From the NCBI GenBank assembly GCA_963782475.1, contig CAWAJW010000004.1:124001-188000 (forward strand): a stretch of DNA of 64,000 nucleotides, written 5' to 3'. Below, in pieces: positions 1 through 7,985 of the stretch; within the stretch, counting starts at the first letter, position 1; every line of letters begins with the position of its first letter. This DNA comes from CAVQBP01 sp963782475. GTDB lineage: Bacteria; Bacteroidota; Ignavibacteria; Ignavibacteriales; Ignavibacteriaceae. The notes beneath the pieces are model-generated. The model saw nothing but the letters and a program-made list of their open reading frames with translations, ran no database searches and had not been told where the DNA came from. The translations under genes and the position numbers were made by a program.

Positions 1-1
1 C

Positions 2-1202
2 TTTTATTCAAGAAGGATTGGCAAAGTTTTACCGGATGGTTCAACAGTGCCATTAATTGCAGGTGCAAAAGCCTTTGGACGGCTAAATGATTGGGAATAT
101 GGAGGATTTGCTGCTGTAACCGGGGAGAAAAATTATATAACTGATGACACAATGCATACAGAGGAAAGAGCTTATTTTAGCTTCCGCGCGAATTAAAAAA
201 AATATATTTGAAAATTCTTCTATCGGATTTTTATATGTCGGCAAACAGACCCGGTCAAATACTTACGGTGTAATTGATGTTGACGGTGCATTCCGCACTT
301 CTGCATGGCAGCTTTCATACCAGCTGGCAAGATCAATTAAAAATTCAAACGGTGATTATGCTGCATCAGCCGGCTTTATACAATTTGGAGATAAATTTGC
401 AAATTTTGCCAGGCTAAGATATGTCGGAAGTAATTTTGATATCAGCCAGATCGGGTATGTTCCATGGACAGGCACCACACAAATAACAACCCTTCACGGA
501 CCAATTTTCAAACCTGAAACAGGAGAAGTAAGCCAGGTTTTTCCGTACGGCGGTTTATATTTGTATCATAAAAATTATGAGAATTATACCGACCATGGTT
601 TCTTGCTTGGCTACAATATGAATTTTAGAAGCAACTGGGGTTTTGAACTTGATTTTTTATATGCAAAAGTAAAAGATGAAGGATTAATATATAACTCTTA
701 TGAGCTTGATGTTAGTTCATGGTTTAATATAAATCCTTCATGGAATGCAAATATTTACGGAGGAAATACGAAAGCTTATAATTTTTCCCGTGATTATATA
801 GGACATTATACATGGATGGGAGCTTCGGCTGATTGGAAGGTGTTAAATAGCCTCTCTTTAGGAACATCCGGAAGTATTAATATTGAAAGTAAGCCTGACG
901 GAAGCCTGCAGGATATAACCTATAATGCAAGGCCATATTTTTCTTTCACTCCAGTTAATAATATGAACTTGAGAGTTTATCTGGATAACTTATATGAAAC
1001 AGAAACCGATCACCTTGAAAGAGTAATCCTGGGGATTCTTTACTCTTATAATTTTTTACCTAAAAGCTGGATATATTTTGCGATTAACCAATTGGATGAC
1101 AGGAGTCCGGAATATGATTTAACCGGAAATCAATTGCCGCTGCGAATGCATTTAACCAGCCGTGCAGCTGTGCTTAAAATTAAATATTTGTATTATTTCT
1201 AA
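2..1202 (+). CDS. DUF5916-family outer-membrane barrel protein, C-terminal part, frameshifted
   Basis: C-terminal half of a DUF5916-type protein (N-terminal CBM9-like domain in the family, then an outer-membrane-like barrel); the N-terminus lies left of the window. Alternating aromatic/polar strands run throughout, and the end, DDRSPEYD followed by AAVLKIKYLYYF, is the family's usual closing strand. Bases 2-193 are open in one frame (…AYFSFRAN, stop at 194) and continue in the next frame (…ARIKKNIFENSS). Dropping one C near 184-186 joins them as YFSFARIKKNIF, the expected family sequence. The apparent ATG at 144 is therefore only an internal codon. Sequencing indel or genuine frameshift cannot be told apart here. 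Confidence 0.75.
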
Positions 1203-1254
1203 GAGCCATTTAGACAACTTTTCAATCCGTTTACGAGAATTCAAATTTTTCAGC

Positions 1255-1716
1255 TTACTTACAAACATTAATCCATCTAGCGCATGATGAATATTCTTCA
1301 AGCTCATCACAAGTAAGTTCAATGGCTGAATTGCTGCTTCCGCATGCCGGGAAAATTGTTTTAAATCTTTTTAGTGATTGATCCAGGTAAACCCTAATTT
1401 CATTCTTTAATCCGAATGGCGATACTCCGCCGATTGTATGCCCTGTAAATGCAGCCACTTCCTCAGGATTCAGCATCTTTGCCTTAAATCCGAATTCGGT
1501 TTTGAACTTCGCATTATCTATCTTTACATCACCTGCAGCAACTATTAAAATTGCGCTATCTCCATCTTTCAATGAAATGGTTTTTGCAATTCGCCCCGGA
1601 ACAACATTTAGCGCTTTCGCAGCCAATTCAACTGTTGCACTTGAGTCTTCAAAAACCAGGATATCGGCATCTTTATTCCACTTCCTTAAATGCTCGCGAA
1701 CTTTATCAATTGACAT
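1255..1716 (-). CDS. YbaK/EbsC-type aminoacyl-tRNA deacylase
   Basis: 153-residue single-domain protein of the YbaK/ProX editing family, which hydrolyses mischarged aminoacyl-tRNA in trans. The family lysine sits in GRIAKTISLKD. The glycine-rich GGVSPFGLKNEIRVYLDQSL block and the C-terminal PACGSSNSAIELT signature are both present. Length is normal for a free-standing deacylase. It is convergent with the barrel gene to its left and probably transcribed alone. Substrate (Cys-tRNA(Pro), Ala-tRNA(Pro) or other) cannot be read from the sequence. Confidence 0.85.
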   Translation of the reverse strand: MSIDKVREHLRKWNKDADILVFEDSSATVELAAKALNVVPGRIAKTISLKDGDSAILIVAAGDVKIDNAKFKTEFGFKAKMLNPEEVAAFTGHTIGGVSPFGLKNEIRVYLDQSLKRFKTIFPACGSSNSAIELTCDELEEYSSCARWINVCK

Positions 1717-1777
1717 AATATTTAAACAGCAAAAGTTAATTGTAGCATAAAAATTATCTTATGAATTCCGGTATCGT

Positions 1778-2509
1778 TTATTTATTCATTATAGGGAACA
1801 TTGCTTCCCTCTTTTCATACAGGTTCTTTGCGCCATCAATCGGTGCTTCAAATATATCATTCTCAATGACCTGCATTGATTCATTTATAAATTCATCTAC
1901 CGGTATACCGCCGTGTGTTTGATTTTTATTTTTCCTCCTTTCGTAACCTAATTCAGTATCCACTGAAGGAGCTATTATTTCGAATACTTTTATCAGGCTG
2001 TCTTTTAATTGATGCCGCAAAGACATAGTCAATGAATGTAAACCGGCTTTAGTTGCACAGTAAACCGGGACAAAAGATAGCGGGACAAATGCTAATCCCG
2101 AAGAAATATTTATTATTGCAGATTCATTCCTGGTTTTTAAATTCTGGATAAAAAGAGAAGCCAGATGCAGCGGGGCAATTAAATTTGTCTCGATCTCATT
2201 GTTTAATTTATTTAAATCCAGGTCAGTTAAATCTGCCAGCAGTTGAATACCTGCATTATTTATTAAAATATTTGTTTCAGGAAATTTCTTTGTTACTGTT
2301 TTTATAAGGGATATTCTTTCTTCAACGTTAGTTATGTCGCAGGTTATTATTTCAATGTTTTCATAATCATGCTTCATTTCCTGAAGCCGATTTTCTCGTC
2401 TTCCGCAAATAATTACTTTATTATTTTTTCTGGAGAATTCTTCTGCGAAACCTTTCCCGATCCCTGAAGTACCGCCGGTAATCAAAATTGTATTGCCTGA
2501 TGTTTTCAT
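1778..2509 (-). CDS. Short-chain dehydrogenase/reductase, DltE-like
   Basis: Classical SDR of 243 residues. The NAD(P) motif TGGTSGIG is at residues 11-18, an Arg pair (CGRRENR) follows beta-2 and suggests NADPH preference, NNAG comes near residue 85, the catalytic Ser lies in NISSG, and YCATK gives the YxxxK pair. The sequence after the active site (ELGYERR… then HGGIPVDEF) resembles the DltE/YkvO-type SDR subgroup. Substrate unknown. It stands alone between the deacylase and the GIY-YIG gene. Confidence 0.85.
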   Translation of the reverse strand: MKTSGNTILITGGTSGIGKGFAEEFSRKNNKVIICGRRENRLQEMKHDYENIEIITCDITNVEERISLIKTVTKKFPETNILINNAGIQLLADLTDLDLNKLNNEIETNLIAPLHLASLFIQNLKTRNESAIINISSGLAFVPLSFVPVYCATKAGLHSLTMSLRHQLKDSLIKVFEIIAPSVDTELGYERRKNKNQTHGGIPVDEFINESMQVIENDIFEAPIDGAKNLYEKREAMFPIMNK

Positions 2510-2599
2510 TTAAATGAATACTTTCTCGTTTAATTATTTCTAAAATAATTCAAATTTATTAATAAATTGATAGTATCAATATTTCCAATTAATTGTCTG

Positions 2600-2959
2600 T
2601 TAAGCTGATTCTCTTTTTTTATTATAACCTTTTTCATGAAACGGCTGAAGCTTTTCAAGCCACATCTCTTCTAGAGTTTTCAGATCATCAGTATAATCAT
2701 ATTCCTGATCCGGTTTAGGTTCAAGAATATCCAGTATCTCAAATAAGAATTTACTATCTCCAAATTTATTAAAATCTTCCTGCAGAATTTTATCTATATA
2801 AGAACCCATTTCAAGCTGAAATTTAATGCTGTTGAGCTTTCCGTTTAAATTTTTGCTTCTCCCGATAAACACTTTTCCATTAACTAAATTCTTTATTTGA
2901 AAAATACCCATAGGCCTTAAAGCCTGCTTATATTGTTTCTTTAATTCTTTTTTATCCAT
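2600..2959 (-). CDS. GIY-YIG nuclease-family protein
   Basis: 119 residues. The GIY-YIG core appears as MGIFQIKN followed 10 residues later by VFIGRSKNL, so the two signature strands are GIF and FIG, with the catalytic-type Arg after FIG. The Glu expected later may be in the LEEMWLEKLQPFHEKGYNKK region. This is the small stand-alone subgroup common in Bacteroidota-type genomes. Nuclease activity is not established for that subgroup, so the call is to family only. Confidence 0.7.
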   Translation of the reverse strand: MDKKELKKQYKQALRPMGIFQIKNLVNGKVFIGRSKNLNGKLNSIKFQLEMGSYIDKILQEDFNKFGDSKFLFEILDILEPKPDQEYDYTDDLKTLEEMWLEKLQPFHEKGYNKKRESA

Positions 2960-3044
2960 AGCGATTAATAATCCTATTCTTTTCGGTTATAAAAATAAGC
3001 AATTCCAGGAAAATCATTGGAGATTAAATATATAAAAAATATGT

Positions 3045-3869
3045 TTGTATGTTTCTATTGAAACAGGAAGAGAGGAATTTTGGTTATTAGATATACGGAA
3101 TGTATCTTTACAAAGAAACGGGAATTATATTTTAAAAAATATTAACTGGATAGTTAAACCGGGAGAACATTGGGCAGTAATCGGTCTTAATGGTTCCGGT
3201 AAAACATCACTATTAAAAATGATAACAGGCTACCTCTCCCCTTCTAAAGGAGAAATGAGTGTACTGGGTAAAAAATTCGGGAGAGTTGATTTAAGAGAGC
3301 TAAGGAGATCAATAGGCTGGGTAAGCTCATCTTTGCAGGAGTCATTACATATTACCGATACCGCAGAAGAGATAGTTCTGAGCGGTAAACATGCAAGTAT
3401 TGGTCTCTATGAAACACCGGGAGAAGAAGATATTGAAAAAGCCGGAATCTTAATCGAACAGTTTGAATTATCAGGAATGAAGAACAGGCCATATCATACG
3501 CTGTCCCAGGGAGAAAAGCAGAAGGTTATAATCGCAAGAGCTTTAATGTGTTCGCCGCGTTTGTTAATACTGGATGAGCCTTGCAGCGGGCTTGATATAT
3601 TTGCCAGAGAAAATTTTCTCTCACTTGTTGAAAAGATTTGTAATATTGAAGACTCACCGACTCTTTTATATGTTTCACATCATATTGAAGAGATTACACC
3701 TTCTTTTCAACATTTATTATTTTTGAAAGATGGAGAAATTTATTCGGCAGGGAAAACAGAAGAATTATTAAATGATGATAATCTAATGAAATTTTACGGG
3801 AAACCGGTAGAAATTGAATGGAGAAACAGAAGACCAATTCTAAAAATAAATTTGGAAAGTTACGGATAG
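3045..3869 (+). CDS. ABC transporter ATP-binding protein (ModF/YlmA-like)
   Basis: 274-residue stand-alone ATPase. Walker A is GLNGSGKT, the Q-loop region is SSSLQES, the signature is the degenerate LSQGEKQ, Walker B is RLLILDEPCSGLD, and the switch His is in YVSHHIEE. No permease is adjacent, and the closest resemblance is to the orphan ModF/YlmA ATPases. The only in-frame start is TTG at 3045 without a clear ribosome-binding site, so the N-terminus is uncertain. The gene ends inside the stem of its own terminator. Confidence 0.8.
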   Translation: MYVSIETGREEFWLLDIRNVSLQRNGNYILKNINWIVKPGEHWAVIGLNGSGKTSLLKMITGYLSPSKGEMSVLGKKFGRVDLRELRRSIGWVSSSLQESLHITDTAEEIVLSGKHASIGLYETPGEEDIEKAGILIEQFELSGMKNRPYHTLSQGEKQKVIIARALMCSPRLLILDEPCSGLDIFARENFLSLVEKICNIEDSPTLLYVSHHIEEITPSFQHLLFLKDGEIYSAGKTEELLNDDNLMKFYGKPVEIEWRNRRPILKINLESYG

Positions 3870-3885
3870 TAACTTTCCTTTTTAT
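3854..3885 (+). terminator. Intrinsic terminator overlapping the stop codon of the ABC ATPase
   Basis: Perfect 10-bp stem GGAAAGTTAC / GTAACTTTCC with a GGATA loop and then TTTTT. The left arm codes for the last residues of the ABC protein, and the TAG stop lies at the loop/right-arm junction. The oligo-T is on the plus side, so it serves the ABC gene rather than the convergent pentapeptide gene. Confidence 0.85.
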
Positions 3886-3925
3886 TATAAGAAACTGCCG
3901 CTACTATATTTTTTCAGATTCTTTG

Positions 3926-4723
3926 TTAAATAATTTCCACATTAGTCAAATCGGCTTTATAACCTTTTAACAATGCATAAGTTACTTTATCCATTTTTGC
4001 TCCATCGAAAATAGTTCGTTTAACATTCGTCTTAAATGATGTATTATTAAGAGTTGCATTTTTAAAAGAAGTACCTCTTAAATTGGAGTAATCGAAAAGA
4101 ACCCCTTCCAGTTTCATATTTTCAAAGCTCACGCCCGATAATTCGGAATAGCTGAATTCGGCATTATTAAGTGAAGCATTTTCAAATTTAGCTCCTCTTA
4201 AACTTGATTTTATTATTTTACTCCCCTCAAGATTTGCAGAATTGAAGTTACAATTTTCGAGATCACTGCTCCTAAAGAGAGAATTTTTCAGATTAGCATT
4301 CAGGAAATTTACATTTTTGAGATCACTGCTTTTAAATGTGCTACCGGATAAATCCGAATTGCTGAAATCGGAGTTTTTAAAATCACTGTAGCTAAAGTTT
4401 CCCGCTTTTAGATCTATAGAATTAAGCTTTGAATTAACCATATTACTTTTAGATAAATTCCACCCTTTTAAGATTGTGGGTTCATTTAATTTTTGATTAA
4501 TTTCCTTAGTTTTATCCGAAATGCTTTCAATAATTTCAGATATATCTCCCAGAGAGTCTATAGTCTTTTGAAAAGCAGAATCATCACTAAGTCCCTCCTT
4601 TAAAAGATCATCATATTTTTCACGCATATTTACCAGGAGCTCTTCTTTCAATTCTTTAATAGTTTTTGAATCTTCATAAGGTTTAAAGATTTCATCGAGG
4701 TATTTTTTTATTTCACTTTTCAT
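3926..4723 (-). CDS. Pentapeptide-repeat protein with an N-terminal permease-prefix-like helical domain
   Basis: 265 residues in two parts. Residues 1-80 are a charged helical domain (KELKEELLVNMREKYDDLL… then DSLGDISEIIESI), similar to the DUF1700/permease-prefix domain that usually precedes membrane segments in PadR-linked proteins. Residues 85-260 are a run of pentapeptide repeats of the A/N-(D/N)-(L/F)-x-x type, predicted to form a right-handed beta-helix. No membrane segment or signal peptide is visible. It follows the padR gene by 19 bases and has a strong AAAAAGGAG site 8 bases before ATG, so it is the second gene of a PadR operon. Function unknown; the architecture is unusual. Confidence 0.8.
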   Translation of the reverse strand: MKSEIKKYLDEIFKPYEDSKTIKELKEELLVNMREKYDDLLKEGLSDDSAFQKTIDSLGDISEIIESISDKTKEINQKLNEPTILKGWNLSKSNMVNSKLNSIDLKAGNFSYSDFKNSDFSNSDLSGSTFKSSDLKNVNFLNANLKNSLFRSSDLENCNFNSANLEGSKIIKSSLRGAKFENASLNNAEFSYSELSGVSFENMKLEGVLFDYSNLRGTSFKNATLNNTSFKTNVKRTIFDGAKMDKVTYALLKGYKADLTNVEII

Positions 4724-4742
4724 ATAATTATCTCCTTTTTAT

Positions 4743-5072
4743 TTAGATCAGTTTATCAAGCAATTTTTTTATTGATTCCCAGTTTTTTTTACTTTCAATA
4801 TATTTAACCTTTCCTTTTGCAGTTATCTTATAATATCTTCTGCGGGCACCCTGGGTTTCATCTCCCCAGTAAGATTCTATAAGATTATTCAGCTCCATTC
4901 TTTTAAGGCTGGAGTACATTGATGCTTCCTTTAATTCGTATTCTCCTTTTGAAGCTGCAGAAATAAGCTTCCCGATTTCATAACCATACTTTTCACCGCC
5001 ATTTAAAAGCTTCAAGATTATAGTATCAATATGACCTCTTATTAAGTCAGAAGATATTTTTGATTCATCCAT
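4743..5072 (-). CDS. PadR-family transcriptional regulator
   Basis: 109 residues, the usual size for PadR subfamily 2. The winged-helix core is LIRGHIDTIILKLLNGGEKYGYEI, then SMYSSLKRMELNNLIESYW, then RRRYYKITAKGK. PadR proteins repress neighbouring genes and themselves, and this one is cotranscribed with the pentapeptide-repeat gene downstream. The ligand is unknown. A low-complexity AT-rich leader of about 190 bases separates it from the LysE gene; I found no convincing operator by eye. Confidence 0.9.
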   Translation of the reverse strand: MDESKISSDLIRGHIDTIILKLLNGGEKYGYEIGKLISAASKGEYELKEASMYSSLKRMELNNLIESYWGDETQGARRRYYKITAKGKVKYIESKKNWESIKKLLDKLI

Positions 5073-5269
5073 AATTTCTCCAAATAATTGCTACAATATA
5101 CATCATATTACTATGTCTGTCAAGGTAATATTACACATATGGTAAATATTTTCTATTAGAGATATAGCTTATTGTTTTAGACTACTAAGCAGATTATGGA
5201 ATTCCTAATTGGGGTAAAACGTAAACGTAAATATCTTTCAGAATTGCTAATTATATGAAACCCTAATGA

Positions 5270-5875
5270 TTAATTAAAACCGAGCCAAAGTTGATAAAAT
5301 CCAAAGCAGGCAAGACCTACTGCTGAGATTCCGAGCATTATGTTCACCACTTTCGGTCCGAAATTTCTTGCAAAAGCAAAAAGCATAATGATCCCAGCAA
5401 TTCCGGCAATTAGTGTTATATAAAAGCTGATTATTAAGGCTGCCCCGTTTATAGGTGCTTCTTTATATCCTTTTAAAAAAAGGGGACCCATAACCAGGCT
5501 CCATCCAAGATATGGATTAGGATTAAAAAAATTTACAAGTGCGGCCTTAAATAGAGTCTGATGGTTTTGTTCAGATTCGCTTCTCTTATTTTCATCATAA
5601 TTTTTCCATGTTTTATATGTATCGTATGTTAAGTAAAATAAAAAGAGGGCGCCGGCAAAGTGCAAAAATTGGACTAGCCATGAAGGTACATGGCTTAATA
5701 AAAACAAGACTAATATTATAATCGGGATGTCGCTTATAAGGGGTGAAAATGAAGCCGGTAAAGTACGCCGCCATCCGTTAGTAAAAGTTTGAGATATAAT
5801 ATAGGTTTGAAGCGGCCCTGGCTGAGCAGCAGCGGCAAATCCGAAAGTAATTCCAAAAATTAAATAACTAAACAT
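5270..5875 (-). CDS. LysE/RhtB-family exporter
   Basis: 201-residue membrane protein with about six hydrophobic segments and the family's N-terminal AAAAQPGPLQTYIISQ motif in the first helix. The NFFNPNPYLGW block in the middle is also typical. The family exports amino acids or related small metabolites. It lies 20 bases downstream of the Cys-rich gene 5896-6291 on the same strand, so the two are probably one transcript. Substrate unknown. Confidence 0.85.
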   Translation of the reverse strand: MFSYLIFGITFGFAAAAQPGPLQTYIISQTFTNGWRRTLPASFSPLISDIPIIILVLFLLSHVPSWLVQFLHFAGALFLFYLTYDTYKTWKNYDENKRSESEQNHQTLFKAALVNFFNPNPYLGWSLVMGPLFLKGYKEAPINGAALIISFYITLIAGIAGIIMLFAFARNFGPKVVNIMLGISAVGLACFGFYQLWLGFN

Positions 5876-5895
5876 TAATTATTCATTAATTAATT

Positions 5896-6291
5896 CTAAT
5901 AATTAAAAGGGAAATTATTAAGCTTATTTAAAAAAGAAACTCCCAGCTTATTTAATTCTCTTTCTTTTTTTTCTGTGCAGCGGCAATCGATGCAGCTCCA
6001 AAATTCTTTCCCGGATTCATGCTTGCATCCTTTTCTTTTTGCGGCATCCGTTATTTCAATTAGATCGAAATATTCTTCCCAGTAAGGTTTTTCTTCTTTA
6101 AGAGGCGTTGAACAGAAGCAGACCTCAATCCATTCAGCTAAACCATTTTCCAGAAGTCTTGCTTTTTTCATATCATGAAGATATTCATAACCAGCGACAG
6201 AACCTTCTCCAAGGGTCCCATTTTCAATTGAAGCTTTGAGCCGTGCTCCCCTCCCCTTTTTCAGTTTTGCTTTAACCAGGTATCTCATCAT
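5896..6291 (-). CDS. Conserved protein of unknown function with a C-terminal Cys/His cluster
   Basis: 131 residues. The N-terminus (MRYLVKAKLKKGRG) looks like the first strand of a ferredoxin-like dimeric barrel. The middle is conserved-looking (GEGSVAGYEYLHDM, WIEVCFCSTPLKEEKPYWEEYFDLIEI). The end holds GCKHESGKEFWSCIDCRCTEK, five Cys/His that could bind a metal. I recognise the pattern from other bacterial genomes but know no named function. It may start at either of two adjacent Met codons. Likely first gene of a pair with the LysE exporter. Confidence 0.65.
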   Translation of the reverse strand: MMRYLVKAKLKKGRGARLKASIENGTLGEGSVAGYEYLHDMKKARLLENGLAEWIEVCFCSTPLKEEKPYWEEYFDLIEITDAAKRKGCKHESGKEFWSCIDCRCTEKKERELNKLGVSFLNKLNNFPFNY

Positions 6292-6498
6292 CCATTCCTG
6301 CTTTAATTGATTCTAGGATAAAATAATAATATTTCTAATAAAGAAAATGATACATTAATTCGTGAACTTTGCTGAATTTAAAAGTTACAAGCAATTAATA
6401 TTGAATTTCTTCGGAGCTCTTTTTGGTGCATATAAATATTGTCTGTATGAGCTCGGATGAGTTTAATAATTCATGCTGAATTTTATCTTTAATAAACA

Positions 6499-6561
6499 TT
6501 AACCTTTAAATGAATATAAATTCTCTAACAATTTCAATATTTTTATTAATTTAAAGGTTAA
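6499..6561. repeat. 13-bp perfect inverted repeat upstream of the DinB-like gene
   Basis: TTAACCTTTAAAT (6499-6511) and its exact complement ATTTAAAGGTTAA (6549-6561) are separated by 37 AT-rich bases and end 32 bases before the ATG at 6594. It could be a pair of regulator half-sites or a leader hairpin. No oligo-T run follows, so it is not a terminator. The rest of the 6292-6593 interval shows nothing else. Confidence 0.6.
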
Positions 6562-6593
6562 AAGTAATAATTTTAATAAGCAATTAAACAATT

Positions 6594-7076
6594 ATGAAAA
6601 AGACAAATTTGACGATAGAAAAGAGCTTCTATAAAGATGTTATTGAAGAAGCATACTATAAAAAGGCCTGGCATGGTCCGAATCTGCACAGCTCATTAAA
6701 AGGGGTAACTGCAGAGGAAGCATTGCGTAGACCGGGAAAACAGAGACATAATATTTATGAAATAACAGCTCATGCCGCTTACTGGGTTTACAGGGTAATC
6801 AACAGAATTAAAAAAGATTCTGGTTTAAAATTCCCTCTAGCAGGAACTAACTGGTTTGAAAGTCCAAATACTTTAACAAATACTGAATGGAAAAAGCTGA
6901 GAAGTTTATTGAACGAATTGCACGAGAAACTTTATAGCATAGTTATGGATTTAAATTTGGATGGAAAGCCTGAAAAGGAAGCACAAATTATTAGACGTTT
7001 ATTAATTGGAATTGCTATGCATGATGTCTATCATAGCGGGCAAATTCAACTAATTAAAAAAATAATTAAACCATAG
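6594..7076 (+). CDS. DinB/YfiT-superfamily four-helix protein
   Basis: 160 residues. The DinB fold is indicated by the helix EITAHAAYWVYRV with candidate metal-binding His, and by the last-helix signature AMHDVYHSGQIQLIK, which supplies two more His spaced as in the family's three-His metal site. DinB proteins are often thiol-dependent transferases or stress proteins; the reaction here cannot be assigned. Transcribed divergently from the Cys-rich/LysE pair, with a 13-bp inverted repeat just upstream. Confidence 0.75.
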   Translation: MKKTNLTIEKSFYKDVIEEAYYKKAWHGPNLHSSLKGVTAEEALRRPGKQRHNIYEITAHAAYWVYRVINRIKKDSGLKFPLAGTNWFESPNTLTNTEWKKLRSLLNELHEKLYSIVMDLNLDGKPEKEAQIIRRLLIGIAMHDVYHSGQIQLIKKIIKP

Positions 7077-7292
7077 TTATTGTTGATTTATAAGGATTTA
7101 CGAATTTTAACCGACAAACTTTCTATATGATATTCTAAAATATATCCATATAGAACTTTCATGCATTTTACATCTCCAGAAAAGACTGCCCGGGTATTTA
7201 TTTTCCAATAATAACTTTTTTTCAAAGCATACTTGATTTATTAAACAGCGTTCAATATATTTACAGTGTATGTTAAATATTAAGAAGTTATA

Positions 7293-7874
7293 ATGGGCGT
7301 ACAGGAAAGAAAAGAGAGAGAAAAAGAAGAAATGAGGAGAATAATCCTCAAGGCTTCGATGGGTCTTTTTATTCAAGAAGGCTATGATGGTGTTTCAATC
7401 CGTAAGATAGCAAAAAAGATAGAATACAGCCCCGGTTCCATTTATACATATTTTACTGATAAGGATTCCATCTTTTATGCACTTCATGTAGAAGGTTTTG
7501 AGATATTATTTAAAAAGCAGATCTCAACACAGAGTATTAATGATCCCCGGGAAAGGTTGCTGGCACAGGGAAAAGCATATATTGAATTTGCCCTGGAAAA
7601 CCAGGAATACTATGATATTATGTTCATAATGAGAGAATCAATCGAACTGATCTGCAAAGATGAAACCAAGGATTGGACTCACGGACAACGTTCATATGAT
7701 CTTTTAAAAAGAAATGTTTCCGAATGTCAGTCAGCTGGAATGTTTAAAAATCAGAATGTAGAATCGGTAGCTTTTTTATTATGGTCTGTTGTACACGGAA
7801 TTGCTTCTTTAATAATAAGAAGAGGTTCTGCAATGAAGAAATTGGATATTCATGATAATCAAGAATATAATTGA
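7293..7874 (+). CDS. TetR/AcrR-family repressor, probable regulator of the adjacent RND pump
   Basis: 193 residues. The N-terminal helix-turn-helix is FIQEGYDGVSIRKIAKKIEYSPGSIYTYFTDKDSIFYAL, a textbook TetR domain at residues 12-60. The C-terminal ligand domain (SVAFLLWSVVHGIASLI) matches TetR regulators of efflux. It lies 111 bases upstream of the tolC-like gene, with a perfect 15-bp palindrome in between, so local repression of the efflux operon is the natural inference. Confidence 0.9.
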   Translation: MGVQERKEREKEEMRRIILKASMGLFIQEGYDGVSIRKIAKKIEYSPGSIYTYFTDKDSIFYALHVEGFEILFKKQISTQSINDPRERLLAQGKAYIEFALENQEYYDIMFIMRESIELICKDETKDWTHGQRSYDLLKRNVSECQSAGMFKNQNVESVAFLLWSVVHGIASLIIRRGSAMKKLDIHDNQEYN

Positions 7875-7928
7875 AAGTGCACTTAATGTATTGGGAACAA
7901 TAATAAAGTAAAAAATATTTTATTTATA

Positions 7929-7943
7929 CTGAACATTGTTCAG
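7929..7943. promoter_or_regulatory. Palindromic operator, probable TetR-family binding site
   Basis: CTGAACATTGTTCAG is a perfect 15-bp inverted repeat centred on one T, in the 111-base gap between the tetR gene and the tolC-like gene. Size, symmetry and the TGAACA/TGTTCA half-sites fit known TetR/AcrR-type operators of efflux systems. It starts 57 bases upstream of the tolC ATG, where bound repressor would block transcription of the pump genes. Confidence 0.75.
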
Positions 7944-7985
7944 ATATTAAATTATGTATATTTTTAATTAAAATCTGAATAGAAT

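Noticed and set aside
7107..7376. Minus-strand frame of 89 codons overlapping the tetR start
   Set aside because: Low-complexity aromatic-rich translation with no family resemblance; it lies over the TetR promoter and N-terminus and is a shadow.
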